NCBI RefSeq assembly: GCF_001905095.1
Contig: NZ_LWLS01000067.1
Location: 1-64,000, forward strand
Reading direction: 5' to 3'
DNA: 64,000 nt
Source of the DNA: Micromonospora sp. CB01531
GTDB lineage: Bacteria > Actinomycetota > Actinomycetes > Mycobacteriales > Micromonosporaceae
Shown piece after piece: positions 11,543 through 20,460 of the stretch (position 1 is its first letter; each line of letters opens with the position of its first letter). The notes beneath the pieces were generated by a model. That model saw nothing but the letters and a program-made list of their open reading frames with translations. It was not told where the DNA came from and ran no database searches. The position numbers were made by a program, and so were the translations under genes.

Positions 11543-11818
11543 ATGAGTGAGACCGTGCACAACCGGATCGCCGTGCTGCGCGCCGAGCGGGGCATCTCCC
11601 GGCGGCAGCTCGCCGACGCGCTGGGCGTGCACTACCAGACGGTGGGCTACCTGGAACGGGGCGAGTTCCGGCCCAGCCTGCACCTGGCACTGCGGATCGC
11701 CGCGTACTTCGAGGTGCCGGTCGAGGTGGTCTTCTCCATCGAGCCGTTCCCGCGGATCGGGGAGGGCGCGGGGGCGGGCCGGTCGGCCCGACCCGCCCGC
11801 TCCGGCCCGGCCGGCTGA
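11543..11818 (+). CDS. small XRE-family HTH regulator
   Basis: A 91-residue protein consisting almost entirely of a helix-turn-helix (RIAVLRAERGISRRQLADAL, then VHYQTVGYLERGEFRPSLHLALRIA) and a proline/glycine-rich tail. Such compact regulators often accompany ABC-2 exporters and control the operon they sit in. It starts 10 nt after the permease stop with GAGAGGG upstream, so it is the third gene of the exporter operon. It may bind the inverted repeat upstream of 9707 (inference). Confidence 0.9.
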   Translation: MSETVHNRIAVLRAERGISRRQLADALGVHYQTVGYLERGEFRPSLHLALRIAAYFEVPVEVVFSIEPFPRIGEGAGAGRSARPARSGPAG

Positions 11819-11867
11819 CGGACACCGGCGCAGCGGCCGACGAGATCGCCGACGCCGGGCCGTCCGG

Positions 11868-13123
11868 TCACGACGCCTTCGCCATGCCGGTGAGGTGCCG
11901 GGTGAGCAGCACCGCGTAACCGCCGAGCGTCGCGGCGACCAGCAGCAGCATGGGGAGCGGGCTGGCCACGGCGGCGGCGATGGCGGTGACCGACCCGATC
12001 CCGCCGCCGGTCAGGGCGAGCCGGCGGGCGCCCAGCCGCCGCAGCGACAGCCAGTGCAGCCCGAGGCCGCAGAGCATCCACCCCACCAACGAGCCGGCCA
12101 GGATCAGCCGCAGCGCCGGCGGGATCGTCGGCGCCTCCGCGTCGATCTGCCGGATCACCTCCCCCAGCGACCAGCCGAGCAGCAGCAGCGCGCTGCTCAT
12201 CGGGAGGTGCAGGTAGGCGTACGCCTGCCCGCCGCGCAGCCGGGCCAGCGCCAGTCCGGTGTTGACGAAGGTGGTGTAGACCCACCACACGGCCGCCGGT
12301 ACGGCGAACGCGGCGGCCGCGGCGACGGCCAGCCGCGGCCCGGGGTGGATCGGGACCGCGGCAAGCACGTTCGCCAGGGCGCTGCCGAGCACGATGATGG
12401 AGAACTGGCCCATCCGCTCGGGGAGGTGCACCACGTCGACCGGAGACCGGCTGAGCCGGCGCAGCCCCAGCCAGGGAGTGGCCAGCTCGACGGTCATCGC
12501 CACCGCCCAGACCGCAGGCCGGACGGGCGCCGGTACGGCCAGCGAGGCGAGCCAAACCACCCAGCCCGCGCCGAAACCGGTGAGGTAGACGTTCGTCACC
12601 TCGCGGGCCGCGTCACTGCTCGGCCGGACCCGGAGTAGAGCAGCAGCAGGACGCCGCGGACCACAAGGTAACCGACCGGCAGCAGGACGGAGTGTGGCGC
12701 CCCGGCCACGCCCAGAGTGAGCGCCCCGGCGCCGGCCACGGCCACCAGCACCAGCAGCCGGTGCTGGGTGTCGTCCGGGTCGTACCGGGTGTCGTAGAAG
12801 ACCTGGCCCGCCCAGGCGAACTGCAGCACCACGAAGAGCCCGCCGGCGGCCAGCAGTGCCGTGGGGCTGGGCACGAGCCGGTGGCCGAGCCGGCCGACCA
12901 CGGCGGCCGTCGCCAGGACGAAGACCAGGTCGAAGAAGAGCTCCAGCCAGGTTGCGTGCCGCTGGCCGGCTTCGTCCGGTGCACGGCGCGAGGGCCGGAG
13001 GACGAACCGGGCGGCCAACCGGCCCCGGCCACGGCGCACCGTGGGCGCGTACCCGTCGCACGTCTTCGATGATCGCGGACGCGGAGCGGCCCGCGGGACG
13101 TAACCGCCGAGCCCACGCGGCAT
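11868..13123 (-). pseudogene. low temperature requirement protein A (LtrA) family, frameshifted
   Basis: The two halves of one LtrA-type membrane protein lie in different frames. The N-terminal half (about 13040 down to 12640) carries HATWLELFFDLVFVLATAAV, the family signature, and helices through GYLVVRGVLLLLYS. The C-terminal half resumes in another frame with VRPSSDAAREVTNVYLTGF and continues to the stop at 11868. The junction is at about 12632-12640 and needs one added base (or two removed) to restore a full protein. The 5' end is uncertain (ATG 13123 or GTG 13039). It could be a sequencing error in GC-rich DNA or a real loss. Confidence 0.8.
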
Positions 13124-13199
13124 TCGCCACACCTGCCGTCCCCCGGTCGCCGGATCGTCGGTCCCGCAGGGCAGGATGTACGCCGAGGGGGTGGCGGAG

Positions 13200-15071
13200 A
13201 TGGCGGGGCGGATCCGGGACGAGGACATAGCGCTGGTCCGCGAGCGCACCTCGATCGCCGAGGTCATCTCCGACACGGTGACCCTCAAGTCGGCCGGCGG
13301 CGGCAACCTGAAGGGGCTGTGCCCGTTCCACGACGAGAAGAGCCCGTCGTTCAACGTCTCGCCCGCCCGCAACGTCTGGTACTGCTTCGGCTGCGGGGCA
13401 GGCGGCGACGCCATCAAGTTCCTGATGGACGCCGAGCACCTGAGCTTCGTGGAGTCCGTCGAGCGGCTGGCCGACCGCGCCGGCATCCAGCTCCGCTACG
13501 TGGAGGACGACCGGTCGGCCCCGCGACGTGACCGGTCGCAGCAGGGGCAGCGGCAGCGGCTGGTCGCCGCGCACGCCGCCGCCGTCGACTTCTACCGCGC
13601 CCAGCTCAGCACCGCCGGCGCCCGCCCGGCCCGGGAGTTCCTGGCCCGGCGCGGCTTCGACCGGGCCGCCGCCGAGCGCTACGGCTGCGGCTTCGCCCCC
13701 GACGCCTGGGACCTGCTCACCAAGCACCTGCGGCAGCAGGGCTTCACCCACGACGAGCTGGTCACCGCCGGGCTGTCCCGCCCGGCCCGCTCGGGCTCCC
13801 TGATCGACCGGTTCCGCCGCCGGCTGCTCTGGCCGATCCGCGACCTCACCGGCGACGTGATCGGCTTCGGCGCCCGCAAGCTGTTCGACGACGACGACGG
13901 CCCGAAATACCTCAACACCCCCGAGACGCCGATCTACAAGAAGTCGCACGTCCTCTACGGCATCGATCAGGCCAAGCGGGAGATCGCCAAGCAGGGCAAG
14001 GTGGTCGTGGTCGAGGGCTACACCGACGTGATGGCCTGTCACCTGGCCGGGGTGAGCACCGCCGTGGCGACCTGCGGCACGGCGTTCGGCGCCGACCACA
14101 TCGGCGTGCTGCGCCGGCTGCTGCTGGACACCGACGCGGTGGCCGGCGAGATCATCTTCACCTTCGACGGGGACGCCGCCGGTCAGAAGGCCGCGCTGCG
14201 CGCCTTCGAGGACGACCAGCGCTTCGTCGGCCGGACCTTCATCGCGGTCAGCCCCGACAACATGGACCCGTGCGAGCTGCGCCTGGCCAAGGGGGATCTG
14301 GCGGTCCGCGATCTGGTGGCCCGCCGCGAGCCGCTGGTCGACTTCGCGCTCCGCCACGTGATCAACCGGTACGACCTGGACACCGTCGACGGCCGGGTGG
14401 AGGCGATGCGCCGGGCCGCCCCGCTGGTCGCCAAGATCAAGGACCGGGAGAAGCGCCCCGAGTACGTCCGCAAGCTCGCCGGCGACCTCGGCATGGAGAT
14501 CGAGCCGGTGCAACGCGCGGTGCTGACCGCCGCGTCCGGGCACCCGGCCGGGGAGCCTGCCGCTCCGGCCCGCTCCGGCCCGGCCGCGCCGACGGTGGAC
14601 AGCCCGCAGTCGATGGTCGAACGGGAGGCGCTGAAGCTCGCCCTCCAGGAGCCGGTGCTGGCCGGCCCGATGTTCGACGCGGTGGAGGCTGGCGAATACC
14701 GGCACCCGGTGCACGTGGCGGTGCGGGCGGCCATCGCCGCGGCCGGCGGGGCGGCGGCGGCCACCGGCGGCGCGGTCTGGATCGAGCAGGTCCGGGACGC
14801 CTGCGACGACCTGGCGGGCCAGGCGCTCGTCGGCGAGCTGGCCGTCGAGCCGTTGCGCATCGACGGCGAGCCCGACCCGCGCTATGTCACGGTGACCCTG
14901 GCCCAGCTCCAGTGGGGCTCGGTGACCGGCCGGATCAAGGACCTCAAGTCGAAGATCCAGCGGATCAACCCGGTGAGCAACAAGGACGAGTACTTCGCGC
15001 TTTTCGGTGAACTGCTCTCGCTGGAGCAGCACGCGCGGGCGCTACGCGAGCAGGCCGCCGGAGGGCTGTGA
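13200..15071 (+). CDS. dnaG: DNA primase
   Basis: It synthesises RNA primers for chromosomal replication with DnaB helicase. The 623-residue protein has the CHC2 zinc finger (CPFH at about 41-44 and CFGCG, Cys at about 62 and 65), the catalytic core, the Toprim motifs VVVEGYTDVMA (Glu about 272) and FTFDGDAAGQKA, and a C-terminal helicase-binding domain. I prefer the ATG at 13200, giving MAGRIRDEDIALVRERTSIA, because GAGGGGG lies 9 nt upstream; an ATG at 13176 would add 8 unlikely residues. A hypothetical gene follows directly after its stop. Confidence 0.97.
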   Translation: MAGRIRDEDIALVRERTSIAEVISDTVTLKSAGGGNLKGLCPFHDEKSPSFNVSPARNVWYCFGCGAGGDAIKFLMDAEHLSFVESVERLADRAGIQLRYVEDDRSAPRRDRSQQGQRQRLVAAHAAAVDFYRAQLSTAGARPAREFLARRGFDRAAAERYGCGFAPDAWDLLTKHLRQQGFTHDELVTAGLSRPARSGSLIDRFRRRLLWPIRDLTGDVIGFGARKLFDDDDGPKYLNTPETPIYKKSHVLYGIDQAKREIAKQGKVVVVEGYTDVMACHLAGVSTAVATCGTAFGADHIGVLRRLLLDTDAVAGEIIFTFDGDAAGQKAALRAFEDDQRFVGRTFIAVSPDNMDPCELRLAKGDLAVRDLVARREPLVDFALRHVINRYDLDTVDGRVEAMRRAAPLVAKIKDREKRPEYVRKLAGDLGMEIEPVQRAVLTAASGHPAGEPAAPARSGPAAPTVDSPQSMVEREALKLALQEPVLAGPMFDAVEAGEYRHPVHVAVRAAIAAAGGAAAATGGAVWIEQVRDACDDLAGQALVGELAVEPLRIDGEPDPRYVTVTLAQLQWGSVTGRIKDLKSKIQRINPVSNKDEYFALFGELLSLEQHARALREQAAGGL

Positions 15072-15608
15072 ATGGGACTGTTCAACCGCAAGCCGAAGCT
15101 GCCGCCCGCCGCCCGCCCGCCGCTGGCCGCCGAGGAGCGGGTGCTCGCCTGGGCCGCCGCCGGCAACGGCGAGGGCGACGGCGTGCTGGTCGCCAGCAAC
15201 CTCGGGCTCTGGCTGCCCGGCCGGGGGCACCGGATCGGCTGGCACGACATCCTCAAGGCGGTCTGGTCGGGGCGCGAGCTCACCGTCACCCTGGCCGAGC
15301 GGGTCGCCGAGCGGGACGGCTACCTGGTGGTGGCGGACTGCCCCGCCGAGACCTACCTGCTGCTCGACCCGGGCGACCTGCCGCACCAGGTGCGGGCCCG
15401 GGTCACCCGCTCGGTGGCGTACACCAGTCACCACCCGGTGCCTGGCGGCGCCGGCCGGATCGCCGCCCGCCGGGTGCCCGGGGTGGACGGGCTGACCTGG
15501 ACGGTCCGCTACGACCCGGGCACGCCCGCCGACGACGAGGCGGTGGCCGTCGAGACCGACCGGCTGGTCGCCGCCGCCCGGTCGGCCACCGCCCCCGCCG
15601 ACGTCTGA
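15072..15608 (+). CDS. conserved hypothetical protein coupled to dnaG
   Basis: A 178-residue soluble protein starting MGLFNRKPKLPPAARPPLAA, whose ATG directly follows the dnaG stop. It is acidic with regularly spaced tryptophans (LGLWLPG, RIGWHDILKAVW) and has the look of a small beta-rich PH-like or bacterial-PH fold, but I cannot assign a function. Its position immediately after dnaG argues for co-expression. Confidence 0.8.
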   Translation: MGLFNRKPKLPPAARPPLAAEERVLAWAAAGNGEGDGVLVASNLGLWLPGRGHRIGWHDILKAVWSGRELTVTLAERVAERDGYLVVADCPAETYLLLDPGDLPHQVRARVTRSVAYTSHHPVPGGAGRIAARRVPGVDGLTWTVRYDPGTPADDEAVAVETDRLVAAARSATAPADV

Positions 15609-15611
15609 GCC

Positions 15612-16580
15612 TCACCCGGTGCGGTAGTAGCGGGCCGCGCCCGGATGCAGCGGGATCGGGTCGGTGCCCGCCGCGCTCTCTCGGGTGAAGTTGGCCGCCT
15701 CGGGATGCACCATGATCAGCTCGTCCTGGTGCGCGAAGAGCACCCGGGTCAGGTCGTACGCGAGCTGGTCCGGCATGTCCGCGGCGACCAGGATCACGTT
15801 CGACACGGTGATGGTCGGGGTGGCCGCCGGGGTGCCGTAGGCCTCCTTCGGCAGGGTCGCCGTGGTGTAGACCGAGCCGTACCGGGCGGCGAGCGGCTGG
15901 ACCAGGTCGGTGAGCGGGAGCAGTTGGAACGTCCCCGGCGCGCCGGCGAGCAGATCCTTGATGCCCGGCGTGGGCAGGCCGCCGGAGAAGAACATCGCGT
16001 CCAGGGTGCCCGCCCGCATCCGCTTCACCGTCTCCGGCAGCGACAGGTTGGCCCGCTGGATGTCCCGGTCCGGGTCGATCCCGGCGGCGGCCAGCAGCCG
16101 CCCGGCGATGATGTCGGTGCCGGACTTCGGCGAGCCGGTGGAGACCCGCTTGCCGCGCAGTTGGGCGAAGCGGTCGATCTTCCCGCCGGTCCGGACGATC
16201 ACGTGGGTGTAGTTGCGGTAGACCCGGGCCAGCGCCCGTACCGGCAGCGGTTGGCCGTCGAACACGCCCCGCCCGTTGACCGCGTCCGCCGCCGTGTCGG
16301 CCAGGCTGAAGGCGATCTCCATGTCGCCGCCGGCGAGCCGGTTGATGTTCTCCACCGAGGCGCCGGTGGGTTCCGCCCATGCCTCGTAGCCGGGCAGGTG
16401 CCGGCTGATCATGTCCGCGTAGCCGCCGCCGAGCTGGTAGTAGACGCCGGTGGTGTTGCCGGTGGCGAGGAAGATCCGCCCGCCGTGCCACGCCCGCGGC
16501 CCGGGGTCGGCCGTACCGCAGCCGGCGACCAGAGCCGCCAGCAGCAGGGCGGCCGCCAGCCGAAGCGGGCGGCCGGTCAC
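15612..16580 (-). CDS. TAXI-family TRAP solute-binding lipoprotein (second copy)
   Basis: A 322-residue periplasmic-type binding protein anchored as a lipoprotein: a signal peptide ends in LAALVAGC with the lipobox Cys at about residue 21. The TAXI fold is shown by IFLATGNTTGVYYQLGGGYA, the GASVENI segment and VSTGSPKSGTDIIAGRLL. It is clearly homologous to the protein at 19441-20460, but it is the last gene of the operon, coupled by a 4-nt overlap to the roadblock gene rather than to the permease. It may deliver ligand to the permease or act as a ligand sensor for the adjacent kinase (inference). Confidence 0.92.
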   Translation of the reverse strand: MTGRPLRLAAALLLAALVAGCGTADPGPRAWHGGRIFLATGNTTGVYYQLGGGYADMISRHLPGYEAWAEPTGASVENINRLAGGDMEIAFSLADTAADAVNGRGVFDGQPLPVRALARVYRNYTHVIVRTGGKIDRFAQLRGKRVSTGSPKSGTDIIAGRLLAAAGIDPDRDIQRANLSLPETVKRMRAGTLDAMFFSGGLPTPGIKDLLAGAPGTFQLLPLTDLVQPLAARYGSVYTTATLPKEAYGTPAATPTITVSNVILVAADMPDQLAYDLTRVLFAHQDELIMVHPEAANFTRESAAGTDPIPLHPGAARYYRTG

Positions 16581-16969
16581 GGGCGGGCCGCCGGTTCCAG
16601 CGCCTCCGCCACCCGCTGGACCAGTATCGCCGTCTCGTAGCCGACCTGGCCCAGGTCGCAGCCGGGCGCCGCGAGCACGCCGAGCAACGCCCGCTCGCCG
16701 ACCGCCATCACCAGCAGCACCCCGCCGTCCATGTCGAGGATCTGCTGGCGTACCCGGCCGGCGGACATCAGCCGGGCGGCGCCCACGCCCAGGCTCGCCA
16801 GCCCGCTGATCACGGCGGAGAGCTGGTCCACCTGCTCGACGGAGAGGTCGGGGGAGGCGGCCAGCCGCAGCCCGTCCTGGGACACCGCGAGGGCGTGCGA
16901 CACGTCCGGCACCCGCTCGGCGAAGTTCGCCAGCAGCCAGTCGAGTCCGGCGGTCACGGATGAGGTCAT
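16577..16969 (-). CDS. roadblock/LC7-domain protein (CvnB-like)
   Basis: A 130-residue protein starting MTSSVTAGLDWLLANFAERV, with DVSHALAVSQDGL and the DGGVLLVMAVGERALLGVL strand typical of actinobacterial roadblock/LC7 proteins. In conservons these partner with a sensor kinase, a DUF742 protein and a small GTPase; the latter two are absent here. It overlaps the upstream kinase gene (ATG at 16969, kinase stop at 16966) and the downstream TAXI gene by 4 nt each. Confidence 0.92.
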   Translation of the reverse strand: MTSSVTAGLDWLLANFAERVPDVSHALAVSQDGLRLAASPDLSVEQVDQLSAVISGLASLGVGAARLMSAGRVRQQILDMDGGVLLVMAVGERALLGVLAAPGCDLGQVGYETAILVQRVAEALEPAARP

Positions 16970-19376
16970 GGGTTTCTCCCGGTGGGTGTGGTGTTCGGGG
17001 TACGCCGCATCGCGCTGGCCACGCCCTCGGCGAGCGCGGACAGGCGGGCCCGCACCACCTCCGGGTCGAGCAGGTCGTCGGCGGGCCGGGGCGGCGGGCT
17101 GGTGGCGGGCAGGGCTACGGGCAGCTGACCGCCCCGGGTCCGGCGCGGCAGCGCGGCCCCGGTGGCCGGTGGCGGCGCCGGCGAGCCGCCGGCCGGGCGG
17201 ACCGGGGTGGCGCCGGGCGCCAGGATGGCGGCGCCGGGCGGTGGCACGGCGGCGACACCGCGCGCGGCCGGCGGGCGGGCCCCGCTCACCGGTACGGCGA
17301 TGGTGGGCGCGTCGGGCGGGCCGGCCGGATGCGGCGGGAGGGTGACCAGATCGCGGGCGTCGGTCACCGGCGTGGAGCCGGCGGGCTCGGACCGGAACCA
17401 GGGCGCGTCGCGGCCGGCGGTCGGCCGGCGGTCGGCCCGCCGGGTCGCCGACTCGACCCGGGTCAACGCGGACTCGGGCACCTCCACCTGGGCGACCGTG
17501 CCGGTGTCGGTGTGGTGCAGCTGCACCCGGATCCCGTGCCGGGCGGCCAGGTGGGCCACCACGTGCAGGCCCATGCTGCCGGCCGCGGCGCTGGAGAGCG
17601 TGGCCGGCGCGGCGAGCCGTTCGTTGATCTCGGCCAGCCGGCTCTCGCCGATGCCGATGCCCTGGTCGTGCACCCGCAGCGTGACCCCGTCGACGGTGCG
17701 CCGCCCGTCCACCAGCACGGGCGCGTCCGGCGGGGAGCAGACGGTGGCGTTCTCCAGCAGCTCGGCGAGCAGGTGCACCAGATTGCCGACCGCCGCGCCG
17801 TGCACCGCCGCGGTCGGCACGTCCACCTCCACCCGGGGGTAGTCCTCGATCTCGGAGGCCGCCGCCCGGACCGCGTCGTCGAGGAGCAGCGCCCCCTCGT
17901 GGCCGCGGCCCGGCTCGCCCCCGGCGAGGACCAGCAGGTTCTCCCCGTTGCGGCGCAGGCGGGCGGCGAGGTGGTCCAGCGCGAAGAACCGGGCCAGCGC
18001 GTCCGGGTCGGTCTCCTCGCGTTCGAACTCGTCGAGCAGCCGCAGCTGGCGGGTGATCAGCGTACGGATCCGGCGGGCCAGCGCCTCGGCCATCCGGGTC
18101 ACGTCCAGCCGCAGCTCGGCCTGCTCGCCGGCGAGCCGCAGGGCGGCCTTGTTCACCGTGTCGAACGCCTCGGCCACCTGGGCCACCTCGTCGCGGCCCC
18201 GGCGGATGCCGGCGGTCAGCCGGGTCGCTGTGCCGTCGCCCGGGCAGCCGTCGCCCGCGGCGATCGCGGTGATCCGTTCCGGCAGTTCCCGGTTCGCCAT
18301 GGTGAGCGCGGCGACCCGCAGCCGGCGCAGCCGGCGGCTGGTGCGTACCGCCAGCAGCACGGCGGTGAGCAGCGAGGCGAGCGCGACGGCGGTGCTCCCC
18401 CCAGCGGTGAGCAGGGCGCGCTGCCGGGCGGTCCGGGCCAGCGCGGCGGCGTCCCGGTCGAGGCCCTCGGAGAGTTCCCGGCCGAGCAGGTTGTACCGGC
18501 GGATCGTGCCGCTCTGCGCCACGTACCAGGCGTCGCCGTCGGTCTTCAGCGCCTCCGGCCCGCCGTCGGTGTCCAGCACCTCGTCCCGCATCCGGCGGGC
18601 CGTCTCGACGTCGCCGCCGGCCAGGCGGTACCAGGCGGCGCGTGCCGGGCCGGTGGCGATCCGGAGGAACTCGGCCTGGCGCTGCTCCCGGGCGCCGCGC
18701 AACCGGCCGAGCCGGACCAGCTCGCCCCGGGCCAGGACGCCCCGGACGAAGACACCGCGCAGCAGGTCGCGTTCCAGGGCCGCCAGGTGCTCCTGGGTGG
18801 CCATCGCGGCCACCTCCCGGGCGCCGTTGGCCAGCTGGCGTCGCGCAGCTGGGCCGGCAGGGCGTCGGCGACGGCGAGCAGCGAATCCACCAGCGTCACG
18901 TACGCCGGGTCGCCGCTGTCCCCGGCCAACGCGAGCCGGCGAGTGGGGTCGAGCTGGCCGAGCTGGCCGTCCGCGTCGTTGAGCGCCGGAGCCAGGTCGG
19001 GGGCGGCCCGGCGGGCCTCGCCGCTGGCGGACCGGTAGTGGTCGACGGCGGCGTCCACCCGCCGCCGTTGGGCGTCGACCAGCGGCCGGCCGGCCGTGCC
19101 ACCGCGCTGGCGCAGCGCCGCCGTCTCGCCCAGCTCGCGTTCCAGCTCGTGCACCAGCCGTACGGTCGCGGTGGCCGTACCGGCGAGGACGCGGGCCCGG
19201 TCGGCGTCGGCGGAGGCGGCCAGCGCGGCGTCGGTCTGGACGGCGCCGAGCACCAGCAGGCCGACCGTCGCCACCAGGATGGGCGCGAGCAACTGGGTGC
19301 GCACCGACCAGAGCCGGTGGGTGTGGCCCGGCGGGCGGTGGTGCCGGCGTACGCGGCCGGGGAGGGGGAGCGGCAC
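16966..19376 (-). pseudogene. conservon-type (nitrate/nitrite-sensor-like) histidine kinase, frameshifted
   Basis: The N-terminal part runs from the GTG at 19376 (GGGAGA upstream): one TM helix (LLAPILVATVGLLVLGAV) and an extracellular helical sensor domain ending LPAQLRDA. Near 18836-18845 the frame is lost; the adjacent frame continues QLANGAREVAAMATQEHLAA, a second TM segment (ALLTAGGSTAVALASLLTAV), HAMP, the LDHLAARLRRNGENLLVLAG dimerisation motif and HATPase motifs ELLENAT, DQGIGIGE and GSMGLHVVAHLA. A proline-rich tail of about 130 residues follows. Restoring one base would give about 800 residues, resembling CvnA proteins. Either a sequencing error or an inactivated sensor. Confidence 0.82.
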
Positions 19377-19440
19377 GGGGTCTCCCGGTCGGGGTAGGAC
19401 GCCGGACCCGGACGTGGCGTCCGGGCCCGGCGTCGTCGGG

Positions 19441-20460
19441 TCAGCTCGCGCCCAGGTCCTTGAGCGCCTTGTCCGCGCCCCGGTGCAGCGGCACCGGTTC
19501 GGTCTTGCGGGCGTTCTCCAGGCCGATCGCCTTGGCGGCCGGGTTGGCCTGGGCGAGGGCGTCCTTCTTCTCGAAGACGGTCCTGGTGATCGCGCAGGCC
19601 ACGTTGGCGTCGAGGTTGTCCCGGACCAGCAGCACGTTCGGCACCAGGATGGTCGGGGTGTCCGCGGCGGTCCGGTAGACGTCCTTGCCGATGGTCCCGG
19701 CCTGGTACGCCGGGTTCAGCTCGGCCATCTTGGGCAGCAGCGGGCTGAAGTCGAGGAACTTGACCTTGTCGCCGGAGGTGGTGAAGAGGTCGGTGAGGCC
19801 GCCGGTGGGCAGGCCGCCGGACCAGAAGAAGCCGTCGATGCTGCCGTCCTTCATGCCGTCGACGGTCTTGGTCAGGTCGAGCCGCTGCGCCTGGATGTCC
19901 TTGGCCGGGTCGAGGCCGGCGGCGGTGAGCAGCCGGTTGGCGATGACCTCGGTGCCGGACTTGGGCGAGCCGGTGGAGATCTTCTTGCCCTTCATGTCGG
20001 CGACCGAAGTGATCCCCGCGTCGGCCCGCACGACCACCTGGGTGTAGTTGTCGTAGATCCGGGCCAGCGCCTTCACCGGCTGCGGGGCGCTGAAGCTGCC
20101 CTTGCCCTGTACCGCGTTGACCGCGGTGTCGAAGAGCGAGAAGGCGACGTCGTACTGGCCGGCGACGAGCTGTTCGACGTTCTGCACCGAGGCGCCGGTC
20201 TCGGCGGCGGTCCCGGTGAGCTTGCCGTCGGTGGTGGCCGAGAGCTGGCCGGCCAGCGCGTTGCCGACGACGTAGTAGACCCCGGTGGCGTTGCCGGTGG
20301 CGATGCCCACCCGGGTGTCCTTGGTGACCTTGCAGGTGACCTCGCTGGCGGCGTCGTCCGTCGCCGCCCCGTCCTGCCGGCCCCCGCACCCGGCGGCACC
20401 GGCCGCGATGAGGGCCAGCACGCCGATGCCCGCGGCAACCCGCGAGTTGATCCGTGTCAT
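19441..20460 (-). CDS. TAXI-family TRAP solute-binding lipoprotein (first copy)
   Basis: A 339-residue binding protein with a lipoprotein signal (ALIAAGAAGCGG). TAXI hallmarks are VGIATGNATGVYYVVGNALA, GASVQNVEQLVAGQYDVAFS and ISTGSPKSGTEVIANRLL. Its ATG at 20460 overlaps the permease stop (ATGA), so it is the dedicated binding component of the TRAP transporter. TAXI systems import small carboxylates or amino acids such as glutamate in characterised cases; the ligand here is unknown. Confidence 0.94.
   Translation of the reverse strand: MTRINSRVAAGIGVLALIAAGAAGCGGRQDGAATDDAASEVTCKVTKDTRVGIATGNATGVYYVVGNALAGQLSATTDGKLTGTAAETGASVQNVEQLVAGQYDVAFSLFDTAVNAVQGKGSFSAPQPVKALARIYDNYTQVVVRADAGITSVADMKGKKISTGSPKSGTEVIANRLLTAAGLDPAKDIQAQRLDLTKTVDGMKDGSIDGFFWSGGLPTGGLTDLFTTSGDKVKFLDFSPLLPKMAELNPAYQAGTIGKDVYRTAADTPTILVPNVLLVRDNLDANVACAITRTVFEKKDALAQANPAAKAIGLENARKTEPVPLHRGADKALKDLGAS

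Noticed and set aside
11868..15032. 1,054-codon minus-strand frame over dnaG
   Set aside because: The part over dnaG is antisense shadow; only the part below about 12640 is the LtrA C-terminus.
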